Shown: piece by piece, positions 17,874 through 27,310 of the stretch | Position numbering within the stretch: the first letter of the stretch is position 1 | How the letters are laid out: the number at the start of each line of letters is the position of its first letter | NCBI RefSeq assembly: GCF_018785315.1 | Contig: NZ_WQPN01000062.1 | Span: 1 to 50,945, forward strand | Length of the DNA: 50,945 bases | Direction: 5' to 3' | DNA from: Clostridium sp. MCC353 | Lineage (GTDB): Bacteria > Bacillota > Clostridia > Lachnospirales > Lachnospiraceae | Translations under genes and position numbers: made by a program | Notes under the pieces: model-generated | Database searches by the model: none | The model's input: the letters and a program-made list of their open reading frames with translations, nothing else | What the model was told of the DNA's origin: nothing

Positions 17874-18131
17874 TTTCAACGGGGTTTCGGCCCATATCGG
17901 ATTTCGTCATCTGCCGTCTGATTTTCCCGAAAAGCAGTTTTCAAGGGAGCTGATGACGGATTGTTAAAAATTCTATTCAGCCAATTATCATAGCACTTTT
18001 TGACGAAAATAAATAACGAAGGGCTGTAAAAAATATGTCGCATTTTAGCCCATACCCCATAGAACGGAAAGTTTGGGGGATTATAACAGATAATATGGAT
18101 TTTTAGCGAAAATTTAACACAACGGTGAAAT

Positions 18132-18285
18132 AAAGCGTGAGGCCATTTTCGAAAATCCCTTAGGGCTTTAAAGCAAAGCGTGAGGCCATTTCTGAAAATG
18201 CCTTCACGTTTTAAAGCAAAGCGTGAAGCCATTTTTGAAAATGCCTTCACGCTTTACTGTCACACGCTTTACTGTCACGCTTCAC
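18132..18285. repeat. Tandem 43-bp palindromic units
   Basis: Three units start at 18132, 18175 and 18218, each beginning AAAGCGTGA(A/G)GCCATTT and folding on a GAAAATGCCTTCACG arm, followed by shorter CGCTTTACTGTCAC duplicates to about 18285. The core matches the palindrome at 1-66. An open frame of 124 codons on the minus strand over this region is an artefact of the repeats. It lies between the spo0A promoter and the end of the APC permease gene. Confidence 0.75.
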
Positions 18286-18335
18286 TTTAAAATCCCAACT
18301 CCCGGTCTCCTCAGTCCAAAAGCCCGGTCAAATAT

Positions 18336-19718
18336 CTATTTAGTTCCTCCCTGCTCTGTTTTTTCATCCTCCACTTCATAAGAAATCGTAGGTTTCGCTT
18401 TCCCCGTCTTCAGCCGCCAGTTAGCGAATAAAAATGCAACCGTAATGGTAACAGCATTCAGTATTATGATTTTAAATGTGGTAGCTCTCATTTTTGAATA
18501 GAACTGAACTACCGTCACTCCAAGCGAAAGGAGCAGCAGCGCGCTGAACGCCATCATCGGCATATGGAAATTAGATTTTTTCCATGCTTCCGGGAACATT
18601 CTGGGCAGCTTAAAGCACATCACCGTATTGAGTGCGGTGATACAGTAGCCGATGATCAGTACAATTGTGGTGATCTGGTTAATCTTAAATCCTGTGACAA
18701 TCGGTATGATGGTAACCACATAGAACAGAAGCTGGAGCTTCCATGGAGTGCGGTATTTCGGATGCAGGTCTGCCAGTGATTTGGGGAACCATCCGTCCTC
18801 ACACATCTGCATCAGCGGTTTTGTAACAGAACCCAGTTTGGAGTTCAGAGTGGTTGATATTGCAAACAACGCCCCTCCAACGATAAAGAATAAATATAAA
18901 GGTCTTGGGAAAATTTCCGCAGCCACTACAGTCAGGGATTTGCCAGCCACCTGGTCAACCGGCAGCACACCGGATGCAACCGTTGCAATCAGTCCGTATA
19001 ATACGGCCACAGAAAGAGTGGATGCAATCAAAACAAAAGGGATATCCTTTTTCGGATTTTTGCATTCCGCAGACAGGCTGAAGATCATATTAGCTCCGCC
19101 TGTGGCAAATCCCAGCGTTGCTGCCGCGGATAAAATTCCCGGAACACCGTCCGTCATAAAATTGCCGTCCGCATTTGAAAAATAAGTTGTAAAATCCACA
19201 TGGGGCATGCCGAATAAAACAAAGAGCAGCAATGCAAACAGCAGAACGCCTACCATCAGGTTCTGAACCTTAGCCATGATATTGACGCCAAAGAAATTCA
19301 GAATAAAGAAAATGGTCGCCACGCCAATGGCCACCGCCATATGGGGCAGTCCCGGAAACAGGGACAGGAAATAATCTGCAAATGACAGCGCAAACATGGC
19401 AATAGTAATGTTTTTGAAAATATATACAATGGTATAAGCGCCGGCAAATTTATCACCCGCGAAAAGCCCCATCTGGGTATAATCTCCTCCGCGGAACCGG
19501 AGACAGCTTGATACAAAGATCATGGGGATCAGGTTGCAAATCGTAAAAAAGGTGGATACCAGAAATGCGATGTTGGCAGACCTTCCCGTCAGCGCAATAC
19601 CGGTTCCCATCTGAACCATAATTCCAGAACCGATGATGCTGCCAATGGCGATGCCCATCAGTTCCTTTTTACCCAAAACCCGTTTTAAATCTTTTGTTGA
19701 CGATAATTTCTCACTCAT
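18336..19718 (-). CDS. APC superfamily amino acid permease
   Basis: 460 aa with about 12 predicted membrane helices. The first helix contains GIAIGSIIGSGIMVQMGTG, the unwound glycine-rich segment that binds the amino-acid backbone in this superfamily. It should import or exchange an amino acid or related amine by proton coupling; substrate not readable. The ATG follows GGAGGGAAT. It lies 30 bp downstream of the first M20 gene in the same direction, so it may carry the substrate or product of those hydrolases. Confidence 0.9.
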   Translation of the reverse strand: MSEKLSSTKDLKRVLGKKELMGIAIGSIIGSGIMVQMGTGIALTGRSANIAFLVSTFFTICNLIPMIFVSSCLRFRGGDYTQMGLFAGDKFAGAYTIVYIFKNITIAMFALSFADYFLSLFPGLPHMAVAIGVATIFFILNFFGVNIMAKVQNLMVGVLLFALLLFVLFGMPHVDFTTYFSNADGNFMTDGVPGILSAAATLGFATGGANMIFSLSAECKNPKKDIPFVLIASTLSVAVLYGLIATVASGVLPVDQVAGKSLTVVAAEIFPRPLYLFFIVGGALFAISTTLNSKLGSVTKPLMQMCEDGWFPKSLADLHPKYRTPWKLQLLFYVVTIIPIVTGFKINQITTIVLIIGYCITALNTVMCFKLPRMFPEAWKKSNFHMPMMAFSALLLLSLGVTVVQFYSKMRATTFKIIILNAVTITVAFLFANWRLKTGKAKPTISYEVEDEKTEQGGTK

Positions 19719-19748
19719 ATGTAATTCCCTCCAAATTTTTTAACAGCC

Positions 19749-21155
19749 CTAATCATCATAAGACGGCACCATGTCCGCCGGAATCGGAGTGTAACTCCTT
19801 CCTCCCTTATCCTCTTCCAGTTCCCTTTTGGCTGCCTCTATTACATCCTTCCTGTCCGTAAGCAGATCATAAGCCGAAGACGCCATCACCTGCCCGGCCC
19901 TGGTCATGCCTTTAGCCGCCGCCGTACTTCCGTAAGCCGCGCACGCCTGCCAGCTGTGTCCATTTACCATAACCGGACAGCAGGTCACAGTCAGATTCAC
20001 GGTGGGGGTGATCCAGGAAACGTCTCCCACATCGGTAGAACCGCCTACGGTTATGGACTTACTGCCCCGCCACAGAGGCTTAAACAGCATGGAATTGCGG
20101 ATTTCTTCCATAGAAACTCCATGGAACTCACAAACTTGTTTTAAGGTACCTTCCGGATACGTTTCTGCCAGGCTGTTGAATAGTTCCAGCTCTTCCTGGG
20201 TGTACTCCGGCCACGGACATTCCTTCAGGTTATCGTAAACCAAACCGCTGAGCGCATAATTGGGCAGCCGGTTGTGGTAAATGCTCTTTACCTGGTGTAC
20301 AACCTCCGTGCCTGTCATGAGGGCCGCCCCTTTTGATATGTCCACCAGACGGCTCACAATTTCCTGAAGCTGTTCAATTTGCGGCGCTCTGACCGCATAT
20401 CGGACAGCCGCTTTTCCCGGAACAATATTGACCGCCTGTCCGCCGTCCGTAATGATGTACTGAATGCGGGCGGCGCTAATCACATGTTCCCGCAGATAAT
20501 TCGCCCCTACATTCATCAGCTCCACCGCATCCAACGCACTGCGTCCCAGATGGGGATTTGCCCCTGCATGGGCCTCCGTTCCCGTAAAATAAAATTCCAG
20601 AAGCTCAAAGGCGCTGGACTGGGTCAATGCCACCGCATCGTCGCCGGACGGGTGCCAGTTCATACAGCAGTCCAAATCATCAAACAGCCCTTCCCGGGCC
20701 ATAAATGTCTTTCCTCCAAAGCTCTCTTCCGCAGGACAGCCGTAATACCGTATCGTGCCCCGCAGATGTTCTTCCCTCATAACTTCCATCAGAGCGGCAA
20801 ATCCTGCCAGCGAACCGCAGCAAAGCAGGTTGTGGCCGCAGGCGTGTCCATAGGCCCCCTCTTCCACCGGCTCTTTTACTGCTATAACCTTTTGGCTGAA
20901 TCCCGGCAGAGCATCCAGCTCTCCTAAAAACCCGATCACCGGTTTTCCCACCCCATACTCCGCCACAAAAGCGGTGGGCGCGCAGGATACGGGAAATGAA
21001 ACCGCCGCCCCCAGTTTTTTCAGATAATCCGCCTGCAATGCGCTGGTCCTCACTTCTTTAAAGCCGCCTTCCGGGTGGCGCCAGATATCCAGGGCCATGG
21101 CTTCCAGTTCCTGCCTGTGCATTTCTATATAGTGTTTGATCCGTTCTTTTCCCAT
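19749..21155 (-). CDS. M20 family amidohydrolase, AbgB-like (paralog 1)
   Basis: 468 aa from the ATG preceded by AAAGGATTGAT. The metal-site motifs are GHACGHNLLCCG, YGCPAEESFGGKTFM and MNWHPSG, with the dimerisation-domain segment AHAGANPHLGRSALDAVELM. The family (p-aminobenzoyl-glutamate hydrolase B, indole-acyl or N-acyl amino-acid hydrolases) cleaves amide bonds to amino acids in the cytosol. The partner gene abgA was not seen. The chosen start gives exactly the same length as the adjacent paralog. The start region (ATGCCGGAGCA complement) looks like a remnant of the leader repeat. Confidence 0.9.
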   Translation of the reverse strand: MGKERIKHYIEMHRQELEAMALDIWRHPEGGFKEVRTSALQADYLKKLGAAVSFPVSCAPTAFVAEYGVGKPVIGFLGELDALPGFSQKVIAVKEPVEEGAYGHACGHNLLCCGSLAGFAALMEVMREEHLRGTIRYYGCPAEESFGGKTFMAREGLFDDLDCCMNWHPSGDDAVALTQSSAFELLEFYFTGTEAHAGANPHLGRSALDAVELMNVGANYLREHVISAARIQYIITDGGQAVNIVPGKAAVRYAVRAPQIEQLQEIVSRLVDISKGAALMTGTEVVHQVKSIYHNRLPNYALSGLVYDNLKECPWPEYTQEELELFNSLAETYPEGTLKQVCEFHGVSMEEIRNSMLFKPLWRGSKSITVGGSTDVGDVSWITPTVNLTVTCCPVMVNGHSWQACAAYGSTAAAKGMTRAGQVMASSAYDLLTDRKDVIEAAKRELEEDKGGRSYTPIPADMVPSYDD

Positions 21156-21229
21156 ATCAATCCTTTCATGCCGGAGCATTTTTCCCTGCCTCATTTCCAA
21201 TTCTTGTTAATCGAAATACGGTTCCATAT

Positions 21230-22636
21230 TTAATCGAAATACGGTTCCATATCATCCGGGATCGGCACATAACTCTGCCCGTTCTTATCATGCTCCCATT
21301 CGTCTCTTGCCTGTTTCAGCACGTCCCCCCGCTCTGTCAGGAGATCATAGGCAGTGGCCGCCAAGACTTCCCCGGCCCGGATCATGCCCTTTGCGGCAAA
21401 ACTGGTGCCGTAGCAGGAGGTCCCCTGCCAGGTATGGCCGTTTACCATCACCGGACAGCAGACAGCCGTCATATTCAATGTGGGCGTGATCCAGGATACA
21501 TCCCCAACGTCAGTTGAGCCTCCCCCGATCTTTTCTTTGCTTCCCATTTTTACAGGACGCGGCAGAAGGTTGTGTTTCACCTCGCTCATATCCACCCCAT
21601 AGCTTTTGACCACACGTTCCACGGTTCCCTCCGGATAAGCCGCCGCCATGGAATCTGCAAACTCCAGTTCCTCCGGTGTGTATCTGCAGGGAGAAGCGGT
21701 AAGAAAATTCTCATATGCCAGATCAGCCAGGGCCGCATTGGGCAGCCGGTTATGATAAATGCTGGTGATCCTCCGTTTTACCTCAGTCCCGGTCATCAGG
21801 GCCGCCCCCTTGGAAATATCATTGATCCGTTCCGCAATATCCAGCATCTGATCCACCTTGGGCGCGCGTACCGCGTAACGGACCGCCGCTTTACCCGGCA
21901 CGATGTTGACCGCTTTTCCTCCATCCGTGATGATGTAATGAACCCTGGCCGAAGGGATGATATGTTCTCTCAGATAGTTGCAGCCCACATTCATCAGCTC
22001 CACCGCATCCAGCGCACTTCTGCCCAAATGAGGATTTGCCCCCGCATGGGCTTCAATTCCGGTAAAATAGAAATCCATGGTTTCTAAAGCAGTGTTATTG
22101 GAATACCCTGCCCCATCTTCCCCGGACGGATGCCAGCTGAGACAGCAGTCCAGATCGTCGAACACGCCTGCCTTTGCCATGAAAGATTTCCCTGCCAGGT
22201 TTTCCTCCGCCGGACATCCATAATAACGGATCGTCCCCGCCAGCCCTTCCTGCTTCATGGTTTCCATCAGCGAGATAAATGCCGCAATGCTGCCCACGCC
22301 CAAAAGGTTGTGTCCGCAGCCATGCCCTCTCTCCCCTTCGGCCACAGGCTCTTTGTAATTGAGCCCTGCCTTCTGGCTTAAATCGGGAAGGGAATCAAAC
22401 TCCCCTAAAAATCCAATGACCGGATGTCCTTCTCCGTATTCCGCCACAAACGCAGTTTCCAGCTTTCCCACAGGAGTTTTGATGTTCGCTCCCTTTGCCG
22501 CCAGATAATCCATCTGCAGCCCGCTGGCAAAATGTTCCCGAAACCCGGCTTCCGGCCGTTCCCAAATTTCACGGGCCATCCGCTCCAGAACATCCCTCTC
22601 CTCCTCCAAATACTTTCTAATCGTCTCTTTTCCCAA
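21230..22636 (-). CDS. M20 family amidohydrolase, AbgB-like (paralog 2)
   Basis: 468 aa from a TTG start. AAAGGAGAGG lies about ten bases upstream, and the resulting N-terminus (GKETIRKYLEEE) aligns with paralog 1 (GKERIKHYIEMH) and gives equal length; an ATG 11 codons earlier lacks a ribosome binding site. Motifs are GHGCGHNLLGVG, YGCPAEENLAGKSFM, LSWHPSGED and AHAGANPHLGRSALDAVELM. The two paralogs are clearly a tandem duplication, 74 bp apart, and probably hydrolyse related N-acyl amino acids. Confidence 0.88.
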   Translation of the reverse strand: MGKETIRKYLEEERDVLERMAREIWERPEAGFREHFASGLQMDYLAAKGANIKTPVGKLETAFVAEYGEGHPVIGFLGEFDSLPDLSQKAGLNYKEPVAEGERGHGCGHNLLGVGSIAAFISLMETMKQEGLAGTIRYYGCPAEENLAGKSFMAKAGVFDDLDCCLSWHPSGEDGAGYSNNTALETMDFYFTGIEAHAGANPHLGRSALDAVELMNVGCNYLREHIIPSARVHYIITDGGKAVNIVPGKAAVRYAVRAPKVDQMLDIAERINDISKGAALMTGTEVKRRITSIYHNRLPNAALADLAYENFLTASPCRYTPEELEFADSMAAAYPEGTVERVVKSYGVDMSEVKHNLLPRPVKMGSKEKIGGGSTDVGDVSWITPTLNMTAVCCPVMVNGHTWQGTSCYGTSFAAKGMIRAGEVLAATAYDLLTERGDVLKQARDEWEHDKNGQSYVPIPDDMEPYFD

Positions 22637-22720
22637 ATGAACCCCTCTCCTTTTCTCTTTAATACCCACATTTTACAAAAACCGCCCCTCCTCTCACAGA
22701 TTAAGAACCGGATATTTTGT

Positions 22721-22772
22721 ATAAAAAACGGATAGATCCGGGACCATATGGCCGGATCTATCCGTTTTTTAT
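22721..22772. promoter_or_regulatory. Perfect 21-bp inverted repeat between divergent M20 genes
   Basis: ATAAAAAACGGATAGATCCGG at 22721-22741 and its exact complement at 22752-22772 enclose GACCATATGG, itself containing the palindrome CCATATGG. A/T runs flank both sides as in a bidirectional terminator, but the position between divergent genes also allows an operator or attenuator. Confidence 0.65.
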
Positions 22773-22867
22773 ATATAATATCTGTTTTTCACCATGTTTT
22801 TCATCTGTTAATTTACGTACAATGATTCCATCCAATTATAAAATAAATAATTTAAGGAGGTAACGCC

Positions 22868-24259
22868 ATGCAGGGAAGCATAGCATTTCAAACCATTCAA
22901 ACCATTCGTCCCGCTTTAAATGAGCTTTCTCACAACATATGGAGCAATCCCGAAGGCCCCTACGAAGAATACCAGGCCAGCAAATGGACCGCAGACATTC
23001 TCAGACAAGCGGGTTTTCATGTGGATACAGGGATCTGTTCTCTTCCTACAGCCATCATGGCCAAATGGGGCAGCGGCCGCCCGGTAATCGGATTTATGGG
23101 AGAATACGACGCCCTTCCCGGTCTGAGCCAGGAAGCCGTCCCGGAGAAAAGGCCGGTAAGCCATCAGAGTTATGGCCATGGATGCGGCCATAACCTGCTG
23201 TGTGCCGCACATGTTGGCGCTGTCATCGGGCTGAAAGAGGAAATGGAGCGCACCGGCTGCCCCGGAACCATCGTCTTTTACGGCTGTCCAGGGGAAGAAG
23301 TTCTGACCGGAAAGCCATTTATGGCAAGAGAACACGCATTTGATGATCTGGATCTGGCCATATCGTTCCATCCTGCCACTGTCAATTTCGTATTTCAGGG
23401 GATTAACGCCGGAATTCATTCCGTGGAATTTCATTACAAGGGAAAAAGCGCCCATGCCGGAGCAGATCCGCAAAATGGCCGAAGCGCCCTGGACGCGCTG
23501 GAACTGACCAATGTCGGCGCCCAATATTTGAGGGAACATGTGACAGAAGACGTGAGAATCCACTACATTATAAAAGAAGGAGGCACTGCCCCCAACATCG
23601 TGCCCGACAAAGCATCTTCCTGGTATATGGTCCGGGCCCTCCATATGGACAACTTAAACAGCGTTTACAACCGGCTTGTAAAAACCGCCCAAGGCGCTGC
23701 TTCCATGACAGAAACAGACGTGGACGTCTGCTATTTAGGCGGCTGTTACCCTACCATGCAGAATCAGGTTTTAGCCGGGCTGGTCTATGACTGCATGAAA
23801 CAGATTCCATGGGAGCGGTTCGATGACAAGGATAAGGAATTTGCCCGCGCTTTGACTGCGGACATATCAGAAGGCTGTAAAAATGCTTCCGCCCTGTTTC
23901 AAATAGAAAAAGGCGGACTCCTCTATGAAGGAATCCGCCCCATGAAAGCCTCCAACAGTTCCGGTTCTTTCGACATGGGAGACGTTTGCCATATTGTCCC
24001 GGCCATCATGTTTTCCACCGCCTGCCGCCCCGTAGGCGTTCCCAACCACCACTGGCGCACAACGGCCAGTTCCGGTTCAGGGATCGGTGAAAGGGGCATG
24101 ATCAACGCCGCCAAAATCATGGCATTATTCGGTATCCGTGCTATGACCGATCCTGCCATATTAGAAAATGCCAGAAAGGAATTTCTCCGTTCCATGAACG
24201 GCCAAGCCTATCACTGCCCCATCCCGCCCGGCGCATCTCCCACAAAGCCGTCAATCTGA
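22868..24259 (+). CDS. M20 family amidohydrolase, AbgB-like (paralog 3, divergent)
   Basis: 463 aa, ATG after AAGGAGGTAACGCC. Motifs are GHGCGHNLLCAA, YGCPGEEVLTGKPFM, AISFHPA and AHAGADPQNGRSALDALELT, so metal-site regions appear intact. It is more diverged from the other two paralogs in its C-terminal third (PNHHWRTTASSG in place of the NGHSWQ/NGHTWQ segment), suggesting a different acyl substrate. It is transcribed away from the other two, and its 3' end overlaps the convergent solute-binding-protein gene by 49 bp. Confidence 0.88.
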   Translation: MQGSIAFQTIQTIRPALNELSHNIWSNPEGPYEEYQASKWTADILRQAGFHVDTGICSLPTAIMAKWGSGRPVIGFMGEYDALPGLSQEAVPEKRPVSHQSYGHGCGHNLLCAAHVGAVIGLKEEMERTGCPGTIVFYGCPGEEVLTGKPFMAREHAFDDLDLAISFHPATVNFVFQGINAGIHSVEFHYKGKSAHAGADPQNGRSALDALELTNVGAQYLREHVTEDVRIHYIIKEGGTAPNIVPDKASSWYMVRALHMDNLNSVYNRLVKTAQGAASMTETDVDVCYLGGCYPTMQNQVLAGLVYDCMKQIPWERFDDKDKEFARALTADISEGCKNASALFQIEKGGLLYEGIRPMKASNSSGSFDMGDVCHIVPAIMFSTACRPVGVPNHHWRTTASSGSGIGERGMINAAKIMALFGIRAMTDPAILENARKEFLRSMNGQAYHCPIPPGASPTKPSI

Positions 24260-25545
24260 ATGTCAGGAACCGCCTTGTGCAGCAGTTCCAAAAAAGCCCT
24301 GTAACTCTGCTCCGGCGTCGCGCCGCCGTCATGTGAAATCGCCTTCACAGCCGTGTGATAGGCCACATCGACAGCAGAATCATAAGGGGATAAATCCCTG
24401 GTATACATACCGGGGAGCAGGGATTCAAAATAGTACTCACCCACATTGAATTCTCCGAACCCTTCTAAATAAAGACTTTGGTAGGCTTCATCAGAGGTAT
24501 CTTTCTTCCAGCATAAAAACTGGCTGCAGGATGCCTCTTTGCCGGCCTTGGCCCCCTCTTCTGAAAGGGCCATGAATTTGATAAATTCCCAGGCAGTCTC
24601 CTTATGGGCGCTTGTGGAAGGGATCGCGCAGACACAGCCTCCCCATTTATAGCTGCCTTCTGGCGGCGCCATCAGCTTCCAGTCATTTTTATCATTTTTA
24701 GAAAATGTCTTATTTTGTGTCAGCCACATGCTCCACGGTGAAAACAAAAAGCGGCCCTTCTCAAACTCATCGTACCACTCTTTGGAGCACTGTGACATAT
24801 TGTCCACCAGCTTTTCATCGTAAAGGGAATGGAGAATCCGGTAATAGCCCAGAAACCGTTCCGGTTCCACCAGCCGCCCGTCTTCCACATAGGCCCGTTC
24901 CGTCTGGTTGTAGAGCACAGTGGCCACATCTCCAAGGCTGCTGAACAAAAAGAACGGCTCCGGCGACATTTTTTTATACTCCGCCCCCCGTTCGATCAAA
25001 TCCTCCCAGGAGGAAAAAGCCTGATCCACTTCCTCCGGTTCCGACAAACCGAATACCTGTTCCATCATGCCGGACCGGTAGGCCAGGCCGGAAGCAGCCA
25101 GATTATAGGGAGCAGCCACAGTGACGCCGCTCTTTGACGTAATATAAGGAAGGCAGTCCTCAGGGAGCGCCCCTCTGTCCAGTCCGTACTCTTCCGCCTC
25201 CAAATCCTCCCACAGATCCAAATCCAGAAAATCCCCGGCAAACTTATCCTGAAGCAGACAAATGTCAGGCAGATCCTCTGAAAACGAAATGGCGCTGCGC
25301 AGTTTTTCCGCGTATTCGTAATTCGGCACATTTACATAATTAATGGAAAGGTTTTCCCTGTCCCTGGCAAATTCCTCAAACAGTTCAACCAGCGAATCAT
25401 CCCAATACCAGACGGTCAGCACCTCTGGCTCCGCCCGGATTCCTGCGTTGATGCCGGCGTCCGTTTTTCTGTTTACCATCCAAAACAGGATGCAGGCATA
25501 AACCGCCGCCAGCGCTCCAATTACAACCAGTGTCTTTCTAAGCAT
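24211..25545 (-). CDS. Family 1 extracellular solute-binding protein, membrane anchored
   Basis: 444 aa. The start codon follows AGGGGGATGATT; two earlier in-frame ATGs are less well placed. The N-terminus has one hydrophobic segment (about residues 5-24) with no clear lipobox or cleavage site, so it is probably an anchored extracellular protein. The rest matches carbohydrate-type solute-binding proteins (LTVWYWDD near the start; AHKETAWEFIKFMALSEEGA near residue 330). It overlaps the YesM-type kinase by 8 bp and no permease or ATPase gene is adjacent, so it may sense a ligand for the kinase. Confidence 0.82.
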   Translation of the reverse strand: MLRKTLVVIGALAAVYACILFWMVNRKTDAGINAGIRAEPEVLTVWYWDDSLVELFEEFARDRENLSINYVNVPNYEYAEKLRSAISFSEDLPDICLLQDKFAGDFLDLDLWEDLEAEEYGLDRGALPEDCLPYITSKSGVTVAAPYNLAASGLAYRSGMMEQVFGLSEPEEVDQAFSSWEDLIERGAEYKKMSPEPFFLFSSLGDVATVLYNQTERAYVEDGRLVEPERFLGYYRILHSLYDEKLVDNMSQCSKEWYDEFEKGRFLFSPWSMWLTQNKTFSKNDKNDWKLMAPPEGSYKWGGCVCAIPSTSAHKETAWEFIKFMALSEEGAKAGKEASCSQFLCWKKDTSDEAYQSLYLEGFGEFNVGEYYFESLLPGMYTRDLSPYDSAVDVAYHTAVKAISHDGGATPEQSYRAFLELLHKAVPDIQIDGFVGDAPGGMGQ

Positions 25546-27310
25546 AATCATCCCCCTGACTTTCTCTTCCATCCGGCCAATCCCATTCCTTCTTCATAAG
25601 AGGAATGCAGATTAACACCATGGTTCCCTTACCCTTTTCACTGTATACTTCAAAGCTGTAGTCTTCCCCGTACAGATATTCCAGCCTGTCCCTGATGCTG
25701 CTCATTCCGATGGAATGGACGCCTCCCCTGCTGCTGTCCGGCCCGTTCATCAGTTCTTTTCTCCGTTCTTCCTCCATGCCTACGCCCGTATCCGACACGC
25801 AGATTCTCAGTTTCCCCTCCTCCGGTTCCGCAAATATCTCCACCACCCCCGGTTCCTCGCTGGGCGCAATTCCGTGATAGATGGCATTTTCCACCAGCGG
25901 CTGGAGAATATTTTTGGGCACAAGGGCCTCTTTCACTTCCGGGCTGACATTGTAAATGATCTCGAACTTATCTTTATAGCGATAGGACTGGATCGCCCCG
26001 TAAGCGTCCACAATCCCCAGTTCCAAAGACAGAGGGGCCGTAATCTTTCCATCGTAGGCCGCCATGCTGTCCTGAAGGATCAAGATCAGGGACTTGACCA
26101 TGGTTTCAATATCCTTGTCCCCATTTCTCCTGGCCAGATAGATCACGGAACTGAGCGTATTGTAGAGAAAATGAGGATGGATTTTAGACATCAGCATGTC
26201 AAATTTAATCTTTTTCTTAATCCTCTCATCCTGGACCTTCTGCCTGACATGTTCTTCAATGCTGGCTACCATATGGTTAAAATGACAGCTCAAAAGCTCC
26301 AGTTCATCCCCGGTCCGTATGGACAGTTCCGGCTTTCTCCCCGCCGCAAATTCCTGCATGGCTTTCGATATCTCCGCCACCGGGGCAATGATCTGTCGGA
26401 TGTAGAGAAATACAGCCATGCCCACCGCCAGCACTGTGAGGGGTGTATATAGGAAGAAAAACCGGCGGATCGGCCCTGCATCCTTTATGATCTCATCTTT
26501 TGAGGTATAGGCCGCCACAATCCATCCCGAAGGTTCCAGCCTTTGATAGGTCACATAGCCGTCCTGAAAATCCGTCTGAAAGCAGCCCTCTGCATATCTG
26601 CCGCCCCCATCCAGCACATTTCCTATGTCTTCCGGCCAGAAATCCCCTCCCGCCACAGGAATCCCCTTCATCCCGTCATAGATCAGGTATTTCCTTTCCT
26701 CTCCAAAATAGCTCTTCATAACCGTGTCGAACTGCCCCGCATCCAGATTCAGCAGCAATTCCCCTGTCCTCATCACAGGATTATTGCTGTCCGATATGTA
26801 ACATCTGTAGGTGATAAAATCCTTCTCTTTTGCAATCTTAATGGGGTGAATGCGGCTGTAGCACCGGTTCTCCCCTCCCATTTCCTGATACCACTCCTCT
26901 TTAAGAAGCCCTTTAAAATAATCCTCATAGGGGCTGTAGCTCCAATACACCTGATCCCGGCAGATCAGCACCGCGCTTCTGATGTACAGCCTCAGCTTAA
27001 TCATGTTTTTCAGTTCCTGGCTCATGGCCTCAATCTGATAATAGTCCGGGTCCGGTATTTTAAGAAACTCCTGGATCAGCGGGCTGACCGATATATTCTG
27101 CGCCAGGAACCGGCTGTCCTGAAGGACCGTCTGCACGCCCATGGCACACTGGCTGGTGATTCCGGCATCCTGCTGCCTGCGGTGGGCCACCAGCAGCTTA
27201 TAACAATACTGGTATACAAAGGAATTGCCAATCAGCGTCAGGATCAAAATGAGGACGGCGATCCCGGCGCTGGTCTTTTTTTGAATTGTCATTCTGATTT
27301 TTCCGTTCAT
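25538..27310 (-). CDS. YesM-type sensor histidine kinase
   Basis: 590 aa. An N-terminal membrane helix (about 12-33), an extracellular sensor region of about 250 residues, a second helix (about 285-305), a HAMP-like linker, the His_kinase segment KIHPHFLYNTLSSVIYLAR (phospho-accepting His) and an ATPase domain with LVENAIYHGI and DTGVGM. It overlaps the response-regulator gene by an ATGA (27307-27310), so the pair is co-translated. Relatives respond to extracellular sugars or peptides; the ligand is unknown. Confidence 0.92.
   Translation of the reverse strand: MNGKIRMTIQKKTSAGIAVLILILTLIGNSFVYQYCYKLLVAHRRQQDAGITSQCAMGVQTVLQDSRFLAQNISVSPLIQEFLKIPDPDYYQIEAMSQELKNMIKLRLYIRSAVLICRDQVYWSYSPYEDYFKGLLKEEWYQEMGGENRCYSRIHPIKIAKEKDFITYRCYISDSNNPVMRTGELLLNLDAGQFDTVMKSYFGEERKYLIYDGMKGIPVAGGDFWPEDIGNVLDGGGRYAEGCFQTDFQDGYVTYQRLEPSGWIVAAYTSKDEIIKDAGPIRRFFFLYTPLTVLAVGMAVFLYIRQIIAPVAEISKAMQEFAAGRKPELSIRTGDELELLSCHFNHMVASIEEHVRQKVQDERIKKKIKFDMLMSKIHPHFLYNTLSSVIYLARRNGDKDIETMVKSLILILQDSMAAYDGKITAPLSLELGIVDAYGAIQSYRYKDKFEIIYNVSPEVKEALVPKNILQPLVENAIYHGIAPSEEPGVVEIFAEPEEGKLRICVSDTGVGMEEERRKELMNGPDSSRGGVHSIGMSSIRDRLEYLYGEDYSFEVYSEKGKGTMVLICIPLMKKEWDWPDGRESQGDDYA

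Noticed and set aside
17876-18250. 124-codon minus-strand open frame upstream of spo0A
   Set aside because: It consists of translated 43-bp palindromic repeats and runs into the spo0A promoter; no ribosome binding site or family resemblance.
22916-23644. 242-codon minus-strand open frame
   Set aside because: Antisense shadow of the third M20 gene.
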